Positions 1-6,674 of a DNA stretch of 8,578 nucleotides are shown here, piece after piece. The notes beneath the pieces are model-generated. The model was not told the DNA's origin, did no database searches, and saw only the letters and a program-made list of their open reading frames with translations. The DNA is from DATLYF01 sp035575095 (GTDB lineage: Bacteria; Pseudomonadota; Gammaproteobacteria; Competibacterales; Competibacteraceae): assembly GCA_035575095.1 (NCBI GenBank), contig DATLYF010000080.1, positions 1 to 8,578 of the forward strand. The letters run 5' to 3'. Position numbers and translations under genes: made by a program. How positions within the stretch are numbered: the first letter of the stretch is position 1; each line of letters begins with the position of its first letter.

Positions 1-948
1 TACTTCCCCGCCGCCAATTATGCCCGCGCCCGCCTGCACCTGACGGGGTTGTCGGCGCGCGCCGCTAGCGTCCGCCTACACTGGCAGGGGAGAGACGAAG
101 TCTGGCAGGAAGCCGCGCTGCAGGATGCCGGCGCGGCCGGCTGGCACCTGGAACTGGCCGGGCAGGCCGGCTGGCAGGGGCCGGTGCGGGCCCTCGAGCT
201 GGAGCTCGACGGCGCGCCGGCCGAGGGTGCGGCTCTGCTACGGCTGGAACTGCTGCCGCCCCGGCCCAGCGCGGGCCTGCTGCTGCGGCAGTTGTGGCAG
301 GAATGGTGGTACTTCCGGGGACTGGACCTCAGCAGTCCGAATGTCGTGTTGCTGCCGGCCGATCGCCCACTGCTGCCGTCCACCCTGGCGCTCGGCCTAT
401 GGGCCCTGGGCGCCGGGCTGTGCTACTGGCTGCTGAGCCGTGGCCAGGGCTGGCGGCAGCGCCGTCTGCCGCTGCTCACGCTCTTTGCCGTTGGCTGGCT
501 GCTGCAGGATGGGCGTTGGCAATGGGAGCTGTGGCGCCAGTTGCCGCTCACCTATCAGGCCTATGCCGGCCGGCCGGCTGACCAGCCGCTGTCTCTGCAC
601 GCCGTGGATGAGCGCGTTCGTCGCTTCGCCGTCGAACTGGCGCGGCATCTGCCGTCCGCGCCGACCCGCATCCTCCTCATCGGACCGTCGCCGGCGGATC
701 TGGCCGAGGCCCGTTTCCGCGCCGCCCGTACTCGCTATCACTTGGTCCCCCATAACACTCTGTTCAGCTTCGAGCGGCCACCGGCGGGCTTCACGACCGA
801 TGCCGCCGCCTACATTGTCCTGCTCAAACCCTGGCGCGTGACCCGCTATCAGGCCGACGCAGGGCAGCTAGTCTGGCCCGAGGGACGCCTGCCGGCCCGC
901 CTGCTGTGGGAGGGCGAGCTGGGGCTGCTGCTGCAGGTGGACACATGA
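1..948 (+). CDS. Membrane-anchored protein with two periplasmic domains, unknown function (5' end missing)
   Basis: The frame is open from base 1 to a TGA at 946-948, so 315 residues are visible and the true start lies upstream of the window. A TTG at 49 could start translation, but there is no reason to prefer it because the coding character continues to base 1. Residues 1 to about 120 are hydrophilic, Trp-rich and probably beta-rich. Two hydrophobic segments follow (about 126-146 and 155-170), separated by an Arg-rich loop (RGQGWRQRR). By the positive-inside rule this loop is cytoplasmic, which places both flanking domains in the periplasm. The C-terminal part contains GRWQWELWRQLPLTYQAYAG and, further on, ARTRYHLVPHNTL, resembling a small 'R-x-Y-x-L-x-P' domain seen in uncharacterised polysaccharide-locus proteins (from memory, weak). 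The stop overlaps the next start as ATGA, so the two proteins are probably co-translated and may act together. No enzymatic motif was recognised. Confidence 0.8.
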   Translation, partial: YFPAANYARARLHLTGLSARAASVRLHWQGRDEVWQEAALQDAGAAGWHLELAGQAGWQGPVRALELELDGAPAEGAALLRLELLPPRPSAGLLLRQLWQEWWYFRGLDLSSPNVVLLPADRPLLPSTLALGLWALGAGLCYWLLSRGQGWRQRRLPLLTLFAVGWLLQDGRWQWELWRQLPLTYQAYAGRPADQPLSLHAVDERVRRFAVELARHLPSAPTRILLIGPSPADLAEARFRAARTRYHLVPHNTLFSFERPPAGFTTDAAAYIVLLKPWRVTRYQADAGQLVWPEGRLPARLLWEGELGLLLQVDT

Positions 949-2369
949 TCATCGAACTGCGGCTGGCGCTGGCCTTGCTACTGCCGTGGCTGGCGGGAAC
1001 GCTCTGGCTGTGGGCGCTGCTGCCCCGGCACTGCCGCGGCGCCTGGCCGCTGCGCCTGGGCTATGGCTATCTGCTCGGCATGCTGGGCACCAGCCTGTTG
1101 CTGCGCGCCTGGGGGGCGCTGGGCTGGCCGCTGGCCTTCTGGCCGCTGAGCGGGGCGCTGCTGCTGCTGGCCGTCCTGGGCGGGCTCATGGCCTGGCAGT
1201 GTCGCGATCTTACCGCACCGCTGCCCGCCGAGGATAAGCCAGCACCCTGGCAATGGGGCTTGTTGGTGCTGCTGGGGCTGCTGCTATTGCTGCGGCTGCA
1301 GAGCCTGGCGCAGGAGAACCTGTGGCGCCCCTTGACCACCTGGGATGCCTGGACGATCTGGGGGCTGCGCGCCAAGGTCTGGCTCGGACTCGGGCAGATC
1401 GTGCCGTTCCAGGACGATACGAGCTGGCTGCAGAGCCGCGATCCGCTGCTGTACACCGTGGAGGCCTGGCATTATCCGGCCACCCTCTCGTTCATCGACA
1501 CCTGGCAGGGTCTGGCGCTGGGTGCATGGCGCGAGAACCGGCTGGGGCTGCCCTGGCTGGCCCTGCTGCCGGCCCTGGGGTTGGCGTTCTATGGCCAGGC
1601 CCGGCACTGGGGCGCGCCGTTGCTGGGGTCGGCGCTGTTCACCTATCTGCTGCTGTCCCTGCCTCTCCCCAACGTCCACGTGGCCCTGGCCGGTTATGGC
1701 GATCTGTGGCTGGCTGCCTGCTACGGCCTGGCGCTGGCCGCTTTCCTGCAGTGGCGTCGTGAGGGCGAGCTCGGCCAGGCCTGGCTGGCGCTGCTGCTGG
1801 TGCTGGCCGGGCCGCTGTTCAAGCGCGAGGGTTGGCTGTGGCTGCTGACGTTCGCGCCGGCCCTGCTGTGGGGCGTATTGTCGCTGCGCTGGCGCTGGTG
1901 CCTGGGGTTGGGCCTGATCCTCGGGGTGGCGCTATGGTGGCTGGCCGGGGGCTTCGGTCTGGAACTGCCGGGGTTGGGAACGCTGCTGCTTACGCCCGAA
2001 CGGCTACGCATTCCGGGACTGGGGGAACTGCAGCTGCGCTTCGATCCGCTCGCCCTGAAGGCGCTGCTGGACGGCTTGTTCTTTGCCGGCAACTGGCACC
2101 TGCTCTGGTTCATGGCGCTGTTCTGGGTATGCGCCAGGAGCGGGACTATCGCCCGTTGCCGGGCACTGTGGCAGGGTGGAGCGCTGCTGCTGCTGGCGCT
2201 GCTGATGCTGCTGGCACTGTTTATCCTGACGCCGGCGGCGGCCTGGGCGCGGGATCACACCGCCGTCAACCGGCTATTCATGCACATGGTGCCGGCCCTG
2301 CTGTTTTATCTGTTGGCGCTGACCTGGCCAGCAGCGGCTCAGTCCGGCGCCGCTAGCAGTCCCCGATAA
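945..2369 (+). CDS. Polytopic membrane protein, probable GT-C-type glycosyltransferase
   Basis: This 474-residue protein is almost entirely hydrophobic, with roughly ten to twelve membrane segments. The ATG at 945 was chosen because it overlaps the upstream stop (ATGA) and opens on a hydrophobic first helix; an in-frame extension to 906 adds only residues read out of frame from the previous gene. After about four helices comes TTWDAWTIWGLRAKVW (131-146) with acidic residue D134. Further on are AGYGDLW (249-255), FKREG (292-296) and a C-terminal NRLFMHMVPALLFYLLAL helix. This combination (WDAW...KA, GY-x-D, K-x-EG, NR-L-H) recurs in uncharacterised membrane proteins related to the ArnT/PMT superfamily. 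Those enzymes transfer sugars from polyprenyl-phosphate donors at the outer face of the inner membrane. The donor and acceptor here are unknown. A lipid-phosphate sugar synthase candidate lies at 3936-4655. The 3' end overlaps the convergent GT4 gene by 31 bp. Family placement rests on recalled motifs and topology. Confidence 0.75.
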   Translation: MIIELRLALALLLPWLAGTLWLWALLPRHCRGAWPLRLGYGYLLGMLGTSLLLRAWGALGWPLAFWPLSGALLLLAVLGGLMAWQCRDLTAPLPAEDKPAPWQWGLLVLLGLLLLLRLQSLAQENLWRPLTTWDAWTIWGLRAKVWLGLGQIVPFQDDTSWLQSRDPLLYTVEAWHYPATLSFIDTWQGLALGAWRENRLGLPWLALLPALGLAFYGQARHWGAPLLGSALFTYLLLSLPLPNVHVALAGYGDLWLAACYGLALAAFLQWRREGELGQAWLALLLVLAGPLFKREGWLWLLTFAPALLWGVLSLRWRWCLGLGLILGVALWWLAGGFGLELPGLGTLLLTPERLRIPGLGELQLRFDPLALKALLDGLFFAGNWHLLWFMALFWVCARSGTIARCRALWQGGALLLLALLMLLALFILTPAAAWARDHTAVNRLFMHMVPALLFYLLALTWPAAAQSGAASSPR

Positions 2370-3493
2370 AGGTCGGCGACCTGGGCTGCTACCTGCTCGA
2401 TGTGGAACAGCTCCTGAAAGCGCAGCCAACCCTGCCGGCCGAGTCGCTCGCGGGTCGCTACATCACCGGCCAGCGCGGCCAGGGCGGCGCTCAGAGCGGC
2501 GACGTCGCCCGGCGGTACCAGCACCCCGTGGCCGGCCTGGCGCACCACCCAACCCACCCCCGAGCCGGGGATGTCGGAGGCGATCACCGGCTTGCCGAAG
2601 CACATGGCCTCCAACTGCACCAGGCCGAAGGCCTCGGTACGCTCCAGCGAGGGCAGGCAGAGGGCATCGCAGCTGGCGAACAGGGCCTGCAACCGGGCGT
2701 CGTCGGTCTGGCCGAGTAGCTGCGCCCGCTCCCCCAGGTTGAGCCGCGTCAGCAGGGCTTGCAGCCGTGGCCGGAATTCGCCGTCGCCGACGATGATCAG
2801 CTCCGCGTCCGGCAGCCTGGCCAGCGCCTGCAGCAGGATTTCGTGGCCCTTGTAATAGGTCAACCTGCCCACCGCCAGTAGGCGCAGGCCGGCTCCCCGC
2901 CAGAGCCCCGCAGAGGTCGCCGCTGACGGCGCCGCCTGGATGCGCTCGGGAGCCAAGCCGAGAGGGATGACCGCGCAGCGTTCCCGCCAGGGCTGTAGGG
3001 CCGCGCTGCTCTGCAGATAGGGTGGCGAAGTGACGATGATGCGCCGGCTGTGGCGCAGCAGCGCCTGCTCCAGCGGGCGGTAGACGCGATAAGCGGTCCG
3101 CAGCGCCGTGCGCAACTGTGACGGCACCACATCAGAGTGCCAGTGCACCACCCAGGGCAGACGCCGGGCGGCGGGCAGCAACAGTGCCCAGAAGGCCGAG
3201 GTGTTGGGTAGATGCAGATGCAGCAGATCTGGGCGGAACTCATCGAGGGCGCGCGCCAGCCAGCGCGGGAAGGCCGGACTGAGCGGGGCATAGAGCAGTT
3301 GGCCATAGCTGGGCACGCGGTAGATGGGGCTGCCGTCGCGCCACTCCGGGCCGGCGCCGCGCGGGTGCGGCGCGTGCACCAGGGCGGCGCCCTGCACCCC
3401 CTGCTGCGGCAGCGCCGCCATCAGGTCCGCCAGGAAATACTCGATGCCACCCGGATAGGGAGGAAAGTACTTGCCGATGTGCAGGACGCGCAT
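2339..3493 (-). CDS. Glycosyltransferase family 4 (GT-B fold)
   Basis: This 384-residue cytoplasmic enzyme likely transfers a nucleotide-activated sugar to a lipid-linked glycan for export by the neighbouring ABC transporter. The N-terminal Rossmann domain begins MRVLHIGKYFPPYPGGIEYF, with the usual GG-E acceptor-side loop. HLHLPN (92-97) and HWHSDVVPSQ (117-126) follow. The C-terminal donor domain carries LLAVGRLTYYKGHE (205-218), IIVGDGEF (233-240), and the family EX7E motif with E287 and E295 within ERTEAFGLVQLEAM. The length is typical for GT4. The ATG at 3493 was chosen over an in-frame GTG-like extension to 3601 because the protein then starts directly at the first beta strand. A GAGG lies about 11 bases upstream, and the extension would overlap the DUF2304 gene. 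It is the last gene of the operon, 13 bases after the DUF2304 stop. Sugar specificity cannot be read from sequence. Confidence 0.93.
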   Translation of the reverse strand: MRVLHIGKYFPPYPGGIEYFLADLMAALPQQGVQGAALVHAPHPRGAGPEWRDGSPIYRVPSYGQLLYAPLSPAFPRWLARALDEFRPDLLHLHLPNTSAFWALLLPAARRLPWVVHWHSDVVPSQLRTALRTAYRVYRPLEQALLRHSRRIIVTSPPYLQSSAALQPWRERCAVIPLGLAPERIQAAPSAATSAGLWRGAGLRLLAVGRLTYYKGHEILLQALARLPDAELIIVGDGEFRPRLQALLTRLNLGERAQLLGQTDDARLQALFASCDALCLPSLERTEAFGLVQLEAMCFGKPVIASDIPGSGVGWVVRQAGHGVLVPPGDVAALSAALAALAGDVATRERLGRQGWLRFQELFHIEQVAAQVADLYRGLLAAPD

Positions 3494-3506
3494 GCGCCGC
3501 ACATCC

Positions 3507-3914
3507 TCACGAGCGTCGTGATGCGGACGCTGGCGACCGCTCTGGGGTAGGCCGCTCGTCGGCATCGGCAGACGGCTGTGCCAGACCCTGCCGCGCCTCA
3601 AGGATCGCCAAGCGTTGTGCCAGGTTGCGCAGCCGGCGTTCCTGCCGGGAGCGATACAGATCCAGCGTCAGCACCTTGAGCAGCAGCAGGGCGAAGCCGA
3701 GCAGCAGAGCGAGCACGGGCGGATAGCTGATGCCGAGCAGACGGGCGAGATAGTCCACCAGGCGCGGGAACAGCCCGAGCAGGATGGTGATTGCAGCGAT
3801 ACCCAGCCACCATAGCGCGAACAGCCCGTGCAGATGGTTACGGCGCACCAGGATGACGATCACGGTGGCGATGGCCAAGCCGATGACGGTAGAAGTCAGC
3901 TGATAGGAAATCAT
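3507..3914 (-). CDS. DUF2304 family small membrane protein
   Basis: This 135-residue protein has three predicted membrane helices (about 6-23, 30-48 and 62-82), followed by a charged, probably coiled-coil segment (about 86-110: YRSRQERRLRNLAQRLAILE) and a polar, Pro/Ser-rich tail. This layout is characteristic of DUF2304. Members commonly sit directly beside a DPM1-like family 2 glycosyltransferase in surface-polysaccharide loci, as here, where the gene follows the GT2 stop by 21 bases. The biochemical role is not established; a membrane partner or anchor for the GT2, or a helper in handling its polyprenyl-phosphate product, is a reasonable inference. The ATG at 3914 has only a weak GGAT-type ribosome site, suggesting translation depends partly on coupling from the upstream gene. 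Confidence 0.88.
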   Translation of the reverse strand: MISYQLTSTVIGLAIATVIVILVRRNHLHGLFALWWLGIAAITILLGLFPRLVDYLARLLGISYPPVLALLLGFALLLLKVLTLDLYRSRQERRLRNLAQRLAILEARQGLAQPSADADERPTPERSPASASRRS

Positions 3915-3935
3915 GCGGGATCCGGATAGAGCGGC

Positions 3936-4655
3936 TCAGCGCCTTCTGCTGCCCAGGTGGGCCAGACAGAGCACACTGGTTTCCAGCATGTACCGGAGTA
4001 CCGTCAACCAGGAATCGAAGATGCGCGAGCCGCCGATACTGCGCGGGCGCATGTCGACCGGCACCTCGCACACCGCCAGGCGATGGCGGCCGAGCAGCAG
4101 CAGTACGCCCACGTCCTGGTAACTGAGCAGATGGCCCGCGTTCGAGGCCAGCAGGGTCATGGCATCATGATTGTAGGCGCGGAATCCCGAGGTGATGTCG
4201 GTGAGGGTCAGGCCGGTGAGCAGGCGGAAGTAGCGCCAGGCCAGGCGCCGTGCGGCACTGACCCGCTGCGGGCAGGCGCCGATGGCCACTGCCGCCGTGC
4301 CGGCGCGCAGCGGGGCGAGCAGTCTGGGAATCGCAGCGGGATCGTGCTGACCGTCGGCATCGAGGGTGACGACGGTGCGGTAGCCATGGGTCAGGGCATA
4401 GCGCATGCCGGTCTGGATCGCCCCCCAAGCGCCCAGACGCTCGGCCAGCGGCAGCACCATGACGCCGGCGGCGGCGGCGCGCTTGGCAGTGTCGTCGCTG
4501 CTGTGGTCGTCCACTACCACCACGTCGCTGCCGATGCCGTGGGCGCGGATCTGGTGGATCACCGCGGCGATGGTGGCAGCCTCGTTGTAAGCCGGGATCA
4601 GAATCAGAGTCCTGCTCCAGTGCTCCTGCATCGGCGTTATGGTTTCTCGGCGCAT
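3936..4655 (-). CDS. Family 2 glycosyltransferase, DPM1-like (polyprenyl-phosphate sugar synthase candidate)
   Basis: This is a GT-A fold enzyme of 239 residues with this start. LILIPAYNEAATIAAVI (17-33), VVVVDDHSSDDTAKRA (45-60), and the metal/nucleotide-binding DADGQHDP (99-106, DxD at D99/D101) identify the family. SGFRAYN (156-162), SYQDVG (178-183) and the basic RPRSIGGSRIF (203-213) place it near dolichol/undecaprenyl-phosphate mannosyl- or glucosyltransferase-like enzymes. A C-terminal amphipathic segment (about 214-234) may touch the membrane. It would transfer a sugar from a nucleotide donor to polyprenyl phosphate at the cytoplasmic face. The start is uncertain. ATG 4655 has a GGA seven to nine bases upstream. 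ATG 4631 (231 residues) also fits the family N-terminus but has a poorer ribosome site. A longer in-frame extension to 4811 runs into the ABC ATPase gene and looks non-coding. A 97-base gap separates it from that gene, and DUF2304 follows. Confidence 0.88.
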   Translation of the reverse strand: MRRETITPMQEHWSRTLILIPAYNEAATIAAVIHQIRAHGIGSDVVVVDDHSSDDTAKRAAAAGVMVLPLAERLGAWGAIQTGMRYALTHGYRTVVTLDADGQHDPAAIPRLLAPLRAGTAAVAIGACPQRVSAARRLAWRYFRLLTGLTLTDITSGFRAYNHDAMTLLASNAGHLLSYQDVGVLLLLGRHRLAVCEVPVDMRPRSIGGSRIFDSWLTVLRYMLETSVLCLAHLGSRRR

Positions 4656-4752
4656 CGGTCGTCCAGTCGCTCGGTGCATGAGCAGCGATTGTAAATTTTT
4701 GTCACGGGGTTTGGCCACCCTTTTCCACGGGGCCGAACTGGCGCAGGCCGAT
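4656..4752 (-). promoter_or_regulatory. Intergenic gap with a possible internal minus-strand -10 element
   Basis: This is the only sizeable gap inside the polysaccharide operon. Read on the minus strand it contains a short AT-rich stretch, GTGACAAAAATTTACAATCG (around 4687-4706). Its TACAAT differs from the sigma70 -10 consensus at one position, about 35 bases ahead of the GT2 start. No good -35 lies at standard distance, so a secondary promoter is only a suggestion. The heptamer CACGGGG occurs twice on the plus strand (around 4703-4709 and 4726-4732). No terminator-like hairpin with a T tract was found, so read-through from wzt is expected. Confidence 0.3.
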
Positions 4753-5475
4753 TCAGCCGGCGGTCTGCAACATATAGTCGTTGTATTCCCGCAGCACGCT
4801 GTCGGTATCACCCACTGCCCGGGTCACCCCGCCCTCCAGCCAGATGGCACGGTTGCACAGCTTGCGCAGGGTGTCGGCATTGTGCGAGACCAGCACCACC
4901 GTCTTGCGCGAGCGGATGATGTCGTGGATGCGCGCCGAGGACTTGGCCTGGAACTGGGCATCGCCCACCCCCAGCACCTCGTCGATCAGCAGGATGTCCG
5001 GATCCAGTTGGATGGCCACGGAGAAGCCGAGCCGTGCGCGCATGCCGGCCGAATAGGAGCTGATCGGCTGGTCGATGAATTCGTCCAGCTCGGAGAAGGC
5101 GATGATCTCGCCCATGCGGCGCTCCATCTCGTCGCGGTGCATACCCATCAGCATGCCGCTGAGAATGGCGTTCTCTCGGCCGCTCAGATAAGGTACGAAG
5201 CCTACCTGCAGCGAGAGTAGGGTGGCATGGTGGCCGAACAGCTCGGCACTGCCCAGATCCGGCTTGACGATGCCGCTGAGCAGCTTGAGCAGAGTGCTCT
5301 TGCCGGCGCCGTTGCGCCCGATCACGCCCAGGGAGTCGCCCGGATAGAGATCGAAGCTGACATCCCTGAGCGCCCAGTAGCGCTCATGCCGCAGATAGCC
5401 CTTGCGCAGCCAGTAGTAAGCCCCCACATTGCGCAGCCGGGCCATCAGCGGCGTGCTCTCGGCCGTATCTCTCAT
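4753..5475 (-). CDS. wzt: Polysaccharide ABC transporter ATP-binding protein (Wzt-like, short form)
   Basis: This 240-residue cytoplasmic ATPase powers export of a lipid-linked polysaccharide through the adjacent Wzm-like permease. Visible motifs are Walker A GRNGAGKST (53-61), a Q-loop region with LSLQVGFVPYLSGREN (87-102), the ABC signature YSAGMRARLGF (141-151), Walker B DILLIDEVLGVGD (160-172) and the H-loop VLVSHN (194-199, H198). The GMRARLGF form of the signature is typical of the Wzt/RfbB/TagH group. It ends shortly after the nucleotide-binding domain (YNDYMLQTAG). It therefore lacks the C-terminal carbohydrate-recognition domain that makes some Wzt proteins about 400 residues long. 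The ATG at 5475 shares its A with the TGA of wzm (TGATG), indicating tight translational coupling. An in-frame extension far upstream within wzm is only shadow sequence. Confidence 0.93.
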   Translation of the reverse strand: MRDTAESTPLMARLRNVGAYYWLRKGYLRHERYWALRDVSFDLYPGDSLGVIGRNGAGKSTLLKLLSGIVKPDLGSAELFGHHATLLSLQVGFVPYLSGRENAILSGMLMGMHRDEMERRMGEIIAFSELDEFIDQPISSYSAGMRARLGFSVAIQLDPDILLIDEVLGVGDAQFQAKSSARIHDIIRSRKTVVLVSHNADTLRKLCNRAIWLEGGVTRAVGDTDSVLREYNDYMLQTAG

Positions 5476-6239
5476 CAGCGCACCACCTTGGCGTAGACGT
5501 GATCGTAGCGCGTCAGCAGCCGGTAGGCGCCCCAACAGGCCAGGGCGGCGGCACCGGCGATTCCGGACAGCAGCCCGAGCTGAGGCCACTGGTCGCGGAT
5601 CAAGATGTCGCGGTAGGCCTCGATCAGGCCAGCCATGGGGTTGAGGTAGAGCAGCCAGTGCAAGGGCTGGGGGACCTGGCTGCTGGAGAAGAAGATGCCA
5701 GAGACGAAGAACAGCATGTGCAGGCCGTGCTCGATGAGGATGCGCAGGTCCGGCAGGAACGGCACCACGGCCGACGTCAGACAGGTCAGGGCCACGATCA
5801 GCAGGAATTCCGTGGCCAGCACCAGCGGCAGGGCGAGATAGCTGGCGCCGGGCGGATGTCCGGTGACGCTCAGGAAGAGCAGCAATATCAGGAACACCAG
5901 GCTGAACTTGACCAGATCGGTAAGCACGGTCACCAGCGGAAACACGATCTTGGGCAGGTAGATCTGCCGCATCAGCTCGCGGTTCTGCAGGATGGCGCCG
6001 GCGCCGTGAGCGACCGTGTTTTGGAACCAGCGCCAGGTAATCAGCCCGACCAGCAGGAAGGGGATGAAATCCGGCGTGCCCTGCCGCAGCAGCAGCTCGA
6101 AGACCACGTAGAAGGTCAGCATGAACAGCAGCGGATCGAGCAGCCACCAGATGAAGCCGATGTAGGTCTTTGCGGTCTCGGCTTTCAGGTCGGCGTAGGT
6201 CTTGTAGACGATCAGTTCGAGATGGTGCTGGGTCAGCAT
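5475..6239 (-). CDS. wzm: Polysaccharide ABC transporter permease (Wzm-like, ABC-2 type)
   Basis: This inner-membrane permease of 254 residues has about six membrane helices, and is the first gene of the polysaccharide operon. The N-terminal amphipathic part (HHLELIVYKTYADLKAETAK) leads into YIGFIWWLLDPLLFM, the 'lg-WW-lePll' segment typical of O-antigen/teichoic acid ABC-2 permeases. Near the C-terminus the conserved LNPMAGLIEAYRDIL is present. It would form the channel for an undecaprenyl-diphosphate-linked glycan together with the Wzt ATPase encoded immediately downstream. The ATG at 6239 is preceded by an excellent AGGAAG ribosome site (CCAGGAAGCG directly before ATG), which decides it over an in-frame ATG at 6284. 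The stop TGA at 5475-5477 overlaps the wzt start by one base. Confidence 0.93.
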   Translation of the reverse strand: MLTQHHLELIVYKTYADLKAETAKTYIGFIWWLLDPLLFMLTFYVVFELLLRQGTPDFIPFLLVGLITWRWFQNTVAHGAGAILQNRELMRQIYLPKIVFPLVTVLTDLVKFSLVFLILLLFLSVTGHPPGASYLALPLVLATEFLLIVALTCLTSAVVPFLPDLRILIEHGLHMLFFVSGIFFSSSQVPQPLHWLLYLNPMAGLIEAYRDILIRDQWPQLGLLSGIAGAAALACWGAYRLLTRYDHVYAKVVR

Positions 6240-6391
6240 CGCTTCCTGGCTGAGGTGTTGTGCCGGCTCGGAGCATCTGTGCACCGGGGCAGGCAGATGC
6301 GGTAGAGTCCGGCCGGAAGAGGCTGTACGCTCGAGATCGGGACAGACTCCGGCTGCAGCGAAAAGGGGGGATCCCTGACTGCCCGCCGGCT

Positions 6392-6420
6392 ATTTACGGT
6401 GCACCCGCAGGACTTGTCAA
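6392..6420 (-). promoter_or_regulatory. Probable promoter of the wzm-wzt-glycosyltransferase operon
   Basis: On the minus strand a perfect sigma70 -35 hexamer TTGACA (6420 down to 6415) is followed after 17 bases by GTAAAT (6397 down to 6392). GTAAAT matches the -10 consensus only at its last three positions; TAAATA with 18-base spacing is an alternative reading. Transcription would begin near 6385 and leave an untranslated leader of about 145 bases before the wzm ATG. The consensus -35 and divergent context support the call, while the poor -10 implies a weak or activated promoter. Confidence 0.4.
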
Positions 6421-6474
6421 GAAAGGTATATGCCCGGCGTACCCTCCGAACTATCGGTGGGACTTGCTATCGTA

Positions 6475-6503
6475 TTGACTTGGTGAATAATTAATTCGAT
6501 ATC
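6475..6503 (+). promoter_or_regulatory. Candidate plus-strand promoter in AT-rich island
   Basis: TTGACT (6475-6480, five of six matches to the -35 consensus) is followed after 17 bases by GATATC (6498-6503, three of six matches to the -10). The AT-rich spacer contains GAATAATTAATT. It points toward the 59-codon gene starting at 6675, giving a leader of about 165 bases that includes the GACCC/GGGTC inverted repeat. The local drop in GC content is clear, but the -10 is poor. Confidence 0.35.
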
Positions 6504-6509
6504 CCGCCG

Positions 6510-6523
6510 GACCCTGCCGGGTC
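6510..6523. repeat. Short inverted repeat (5-bp stem, 4-base loop)
   Basis: GACCC-TGCC-GGGTC can form a compact GC-rich hairpin directly after the AT-rich island. No T tract follows on either strand, so it is not a standard Rho-independent terminator. It could be an operator-like site or a 5' leader hairpin of the downstream small gene, or chance in GC-rich DNA. Confidence 0.3.
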
Positions 6524-6674
6524 AGGATTCTCCATAGCATTCTCTTGCGCACAACTCTGTCCTGGGAACGGAGTTCAACCGAATCGGTGGCCGCTGTCGT
6601 CGCAGGGGGCGATAGAGGCTGTCCGTGCGCGTCGCCAAACCCCCTGAATCTAACTGGGAGCCTTTGGTCTTGTT

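Larger units (their letters stand above)
6240..6674. other. 435-bp intergenic region between divergent wzm operon and 59-codon gene
   Basis: No convincing gene was found here on either strand; short open frames have no family resemblance and no good ribosome site. The region separates two divergent transcription units and should hold both promoters, as described in separate entries. It has a marked AT-rich island at about 6464-6504 in otherwise GC-rich sequence, and the hexamer GACTTG occurs three times on the plus strand (6411, 6461, 6477). A 5-bp perfect inverted repeat with a 4-base loop (GACCC/GGGTC, 6510-6523) lies beside the AT-rich island. Confidence 0.6.

Noticed and set aside
3494..3601. 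N-terminal extension of the family 4 glycosyltransferase to 3601
   Set aside because: It runs over the DUF2304 gene, while the first Rossmann strand begins directly at the ATG at 3493.
3957..4694. Plus-strand 245-codon open frame opposite the family 2 glycosyltransferase
   Set aside because: No recognisable motifs, and composition typical of an antisense shadow frame.
4656..4811. N-terminal extension of the family 2 glycosyltransferase to 4811
   Set aside because: It overlaps the wzt end, shows no family similarity and has no ribosome site; the GT-A fold begins near residue 17 of the chosen start.
5476..6276. Continuous minus-strand reading frame extending the Wzt-like protein upstream to about 507 residues
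   Set aside because: The extension lies in a different frame of wzm, is low-complexity Arg/Ala/Pro sequence, and the TGATG junction gives a natural start at 5475.
5499..6305. Plus-strand 268-codon open frame opposite wzm
   Set aside because: Gln/Gly/His-rich shadow of a membrane protein gene in GC-rich DNA; wzm on the other strand has clear family motifs and a strong ribosome site.
6298..6308. Plus-strand TGCGGTAGAGT, close to the RfaH-recruiting ops element (GGCGGTAGNNT) used at polysaccharide operons
   Set aside because: It points away from the wzm operon toward the small gene, its first G is missing, and no wider JUMPstart sequence surrounds it; most likely chance.
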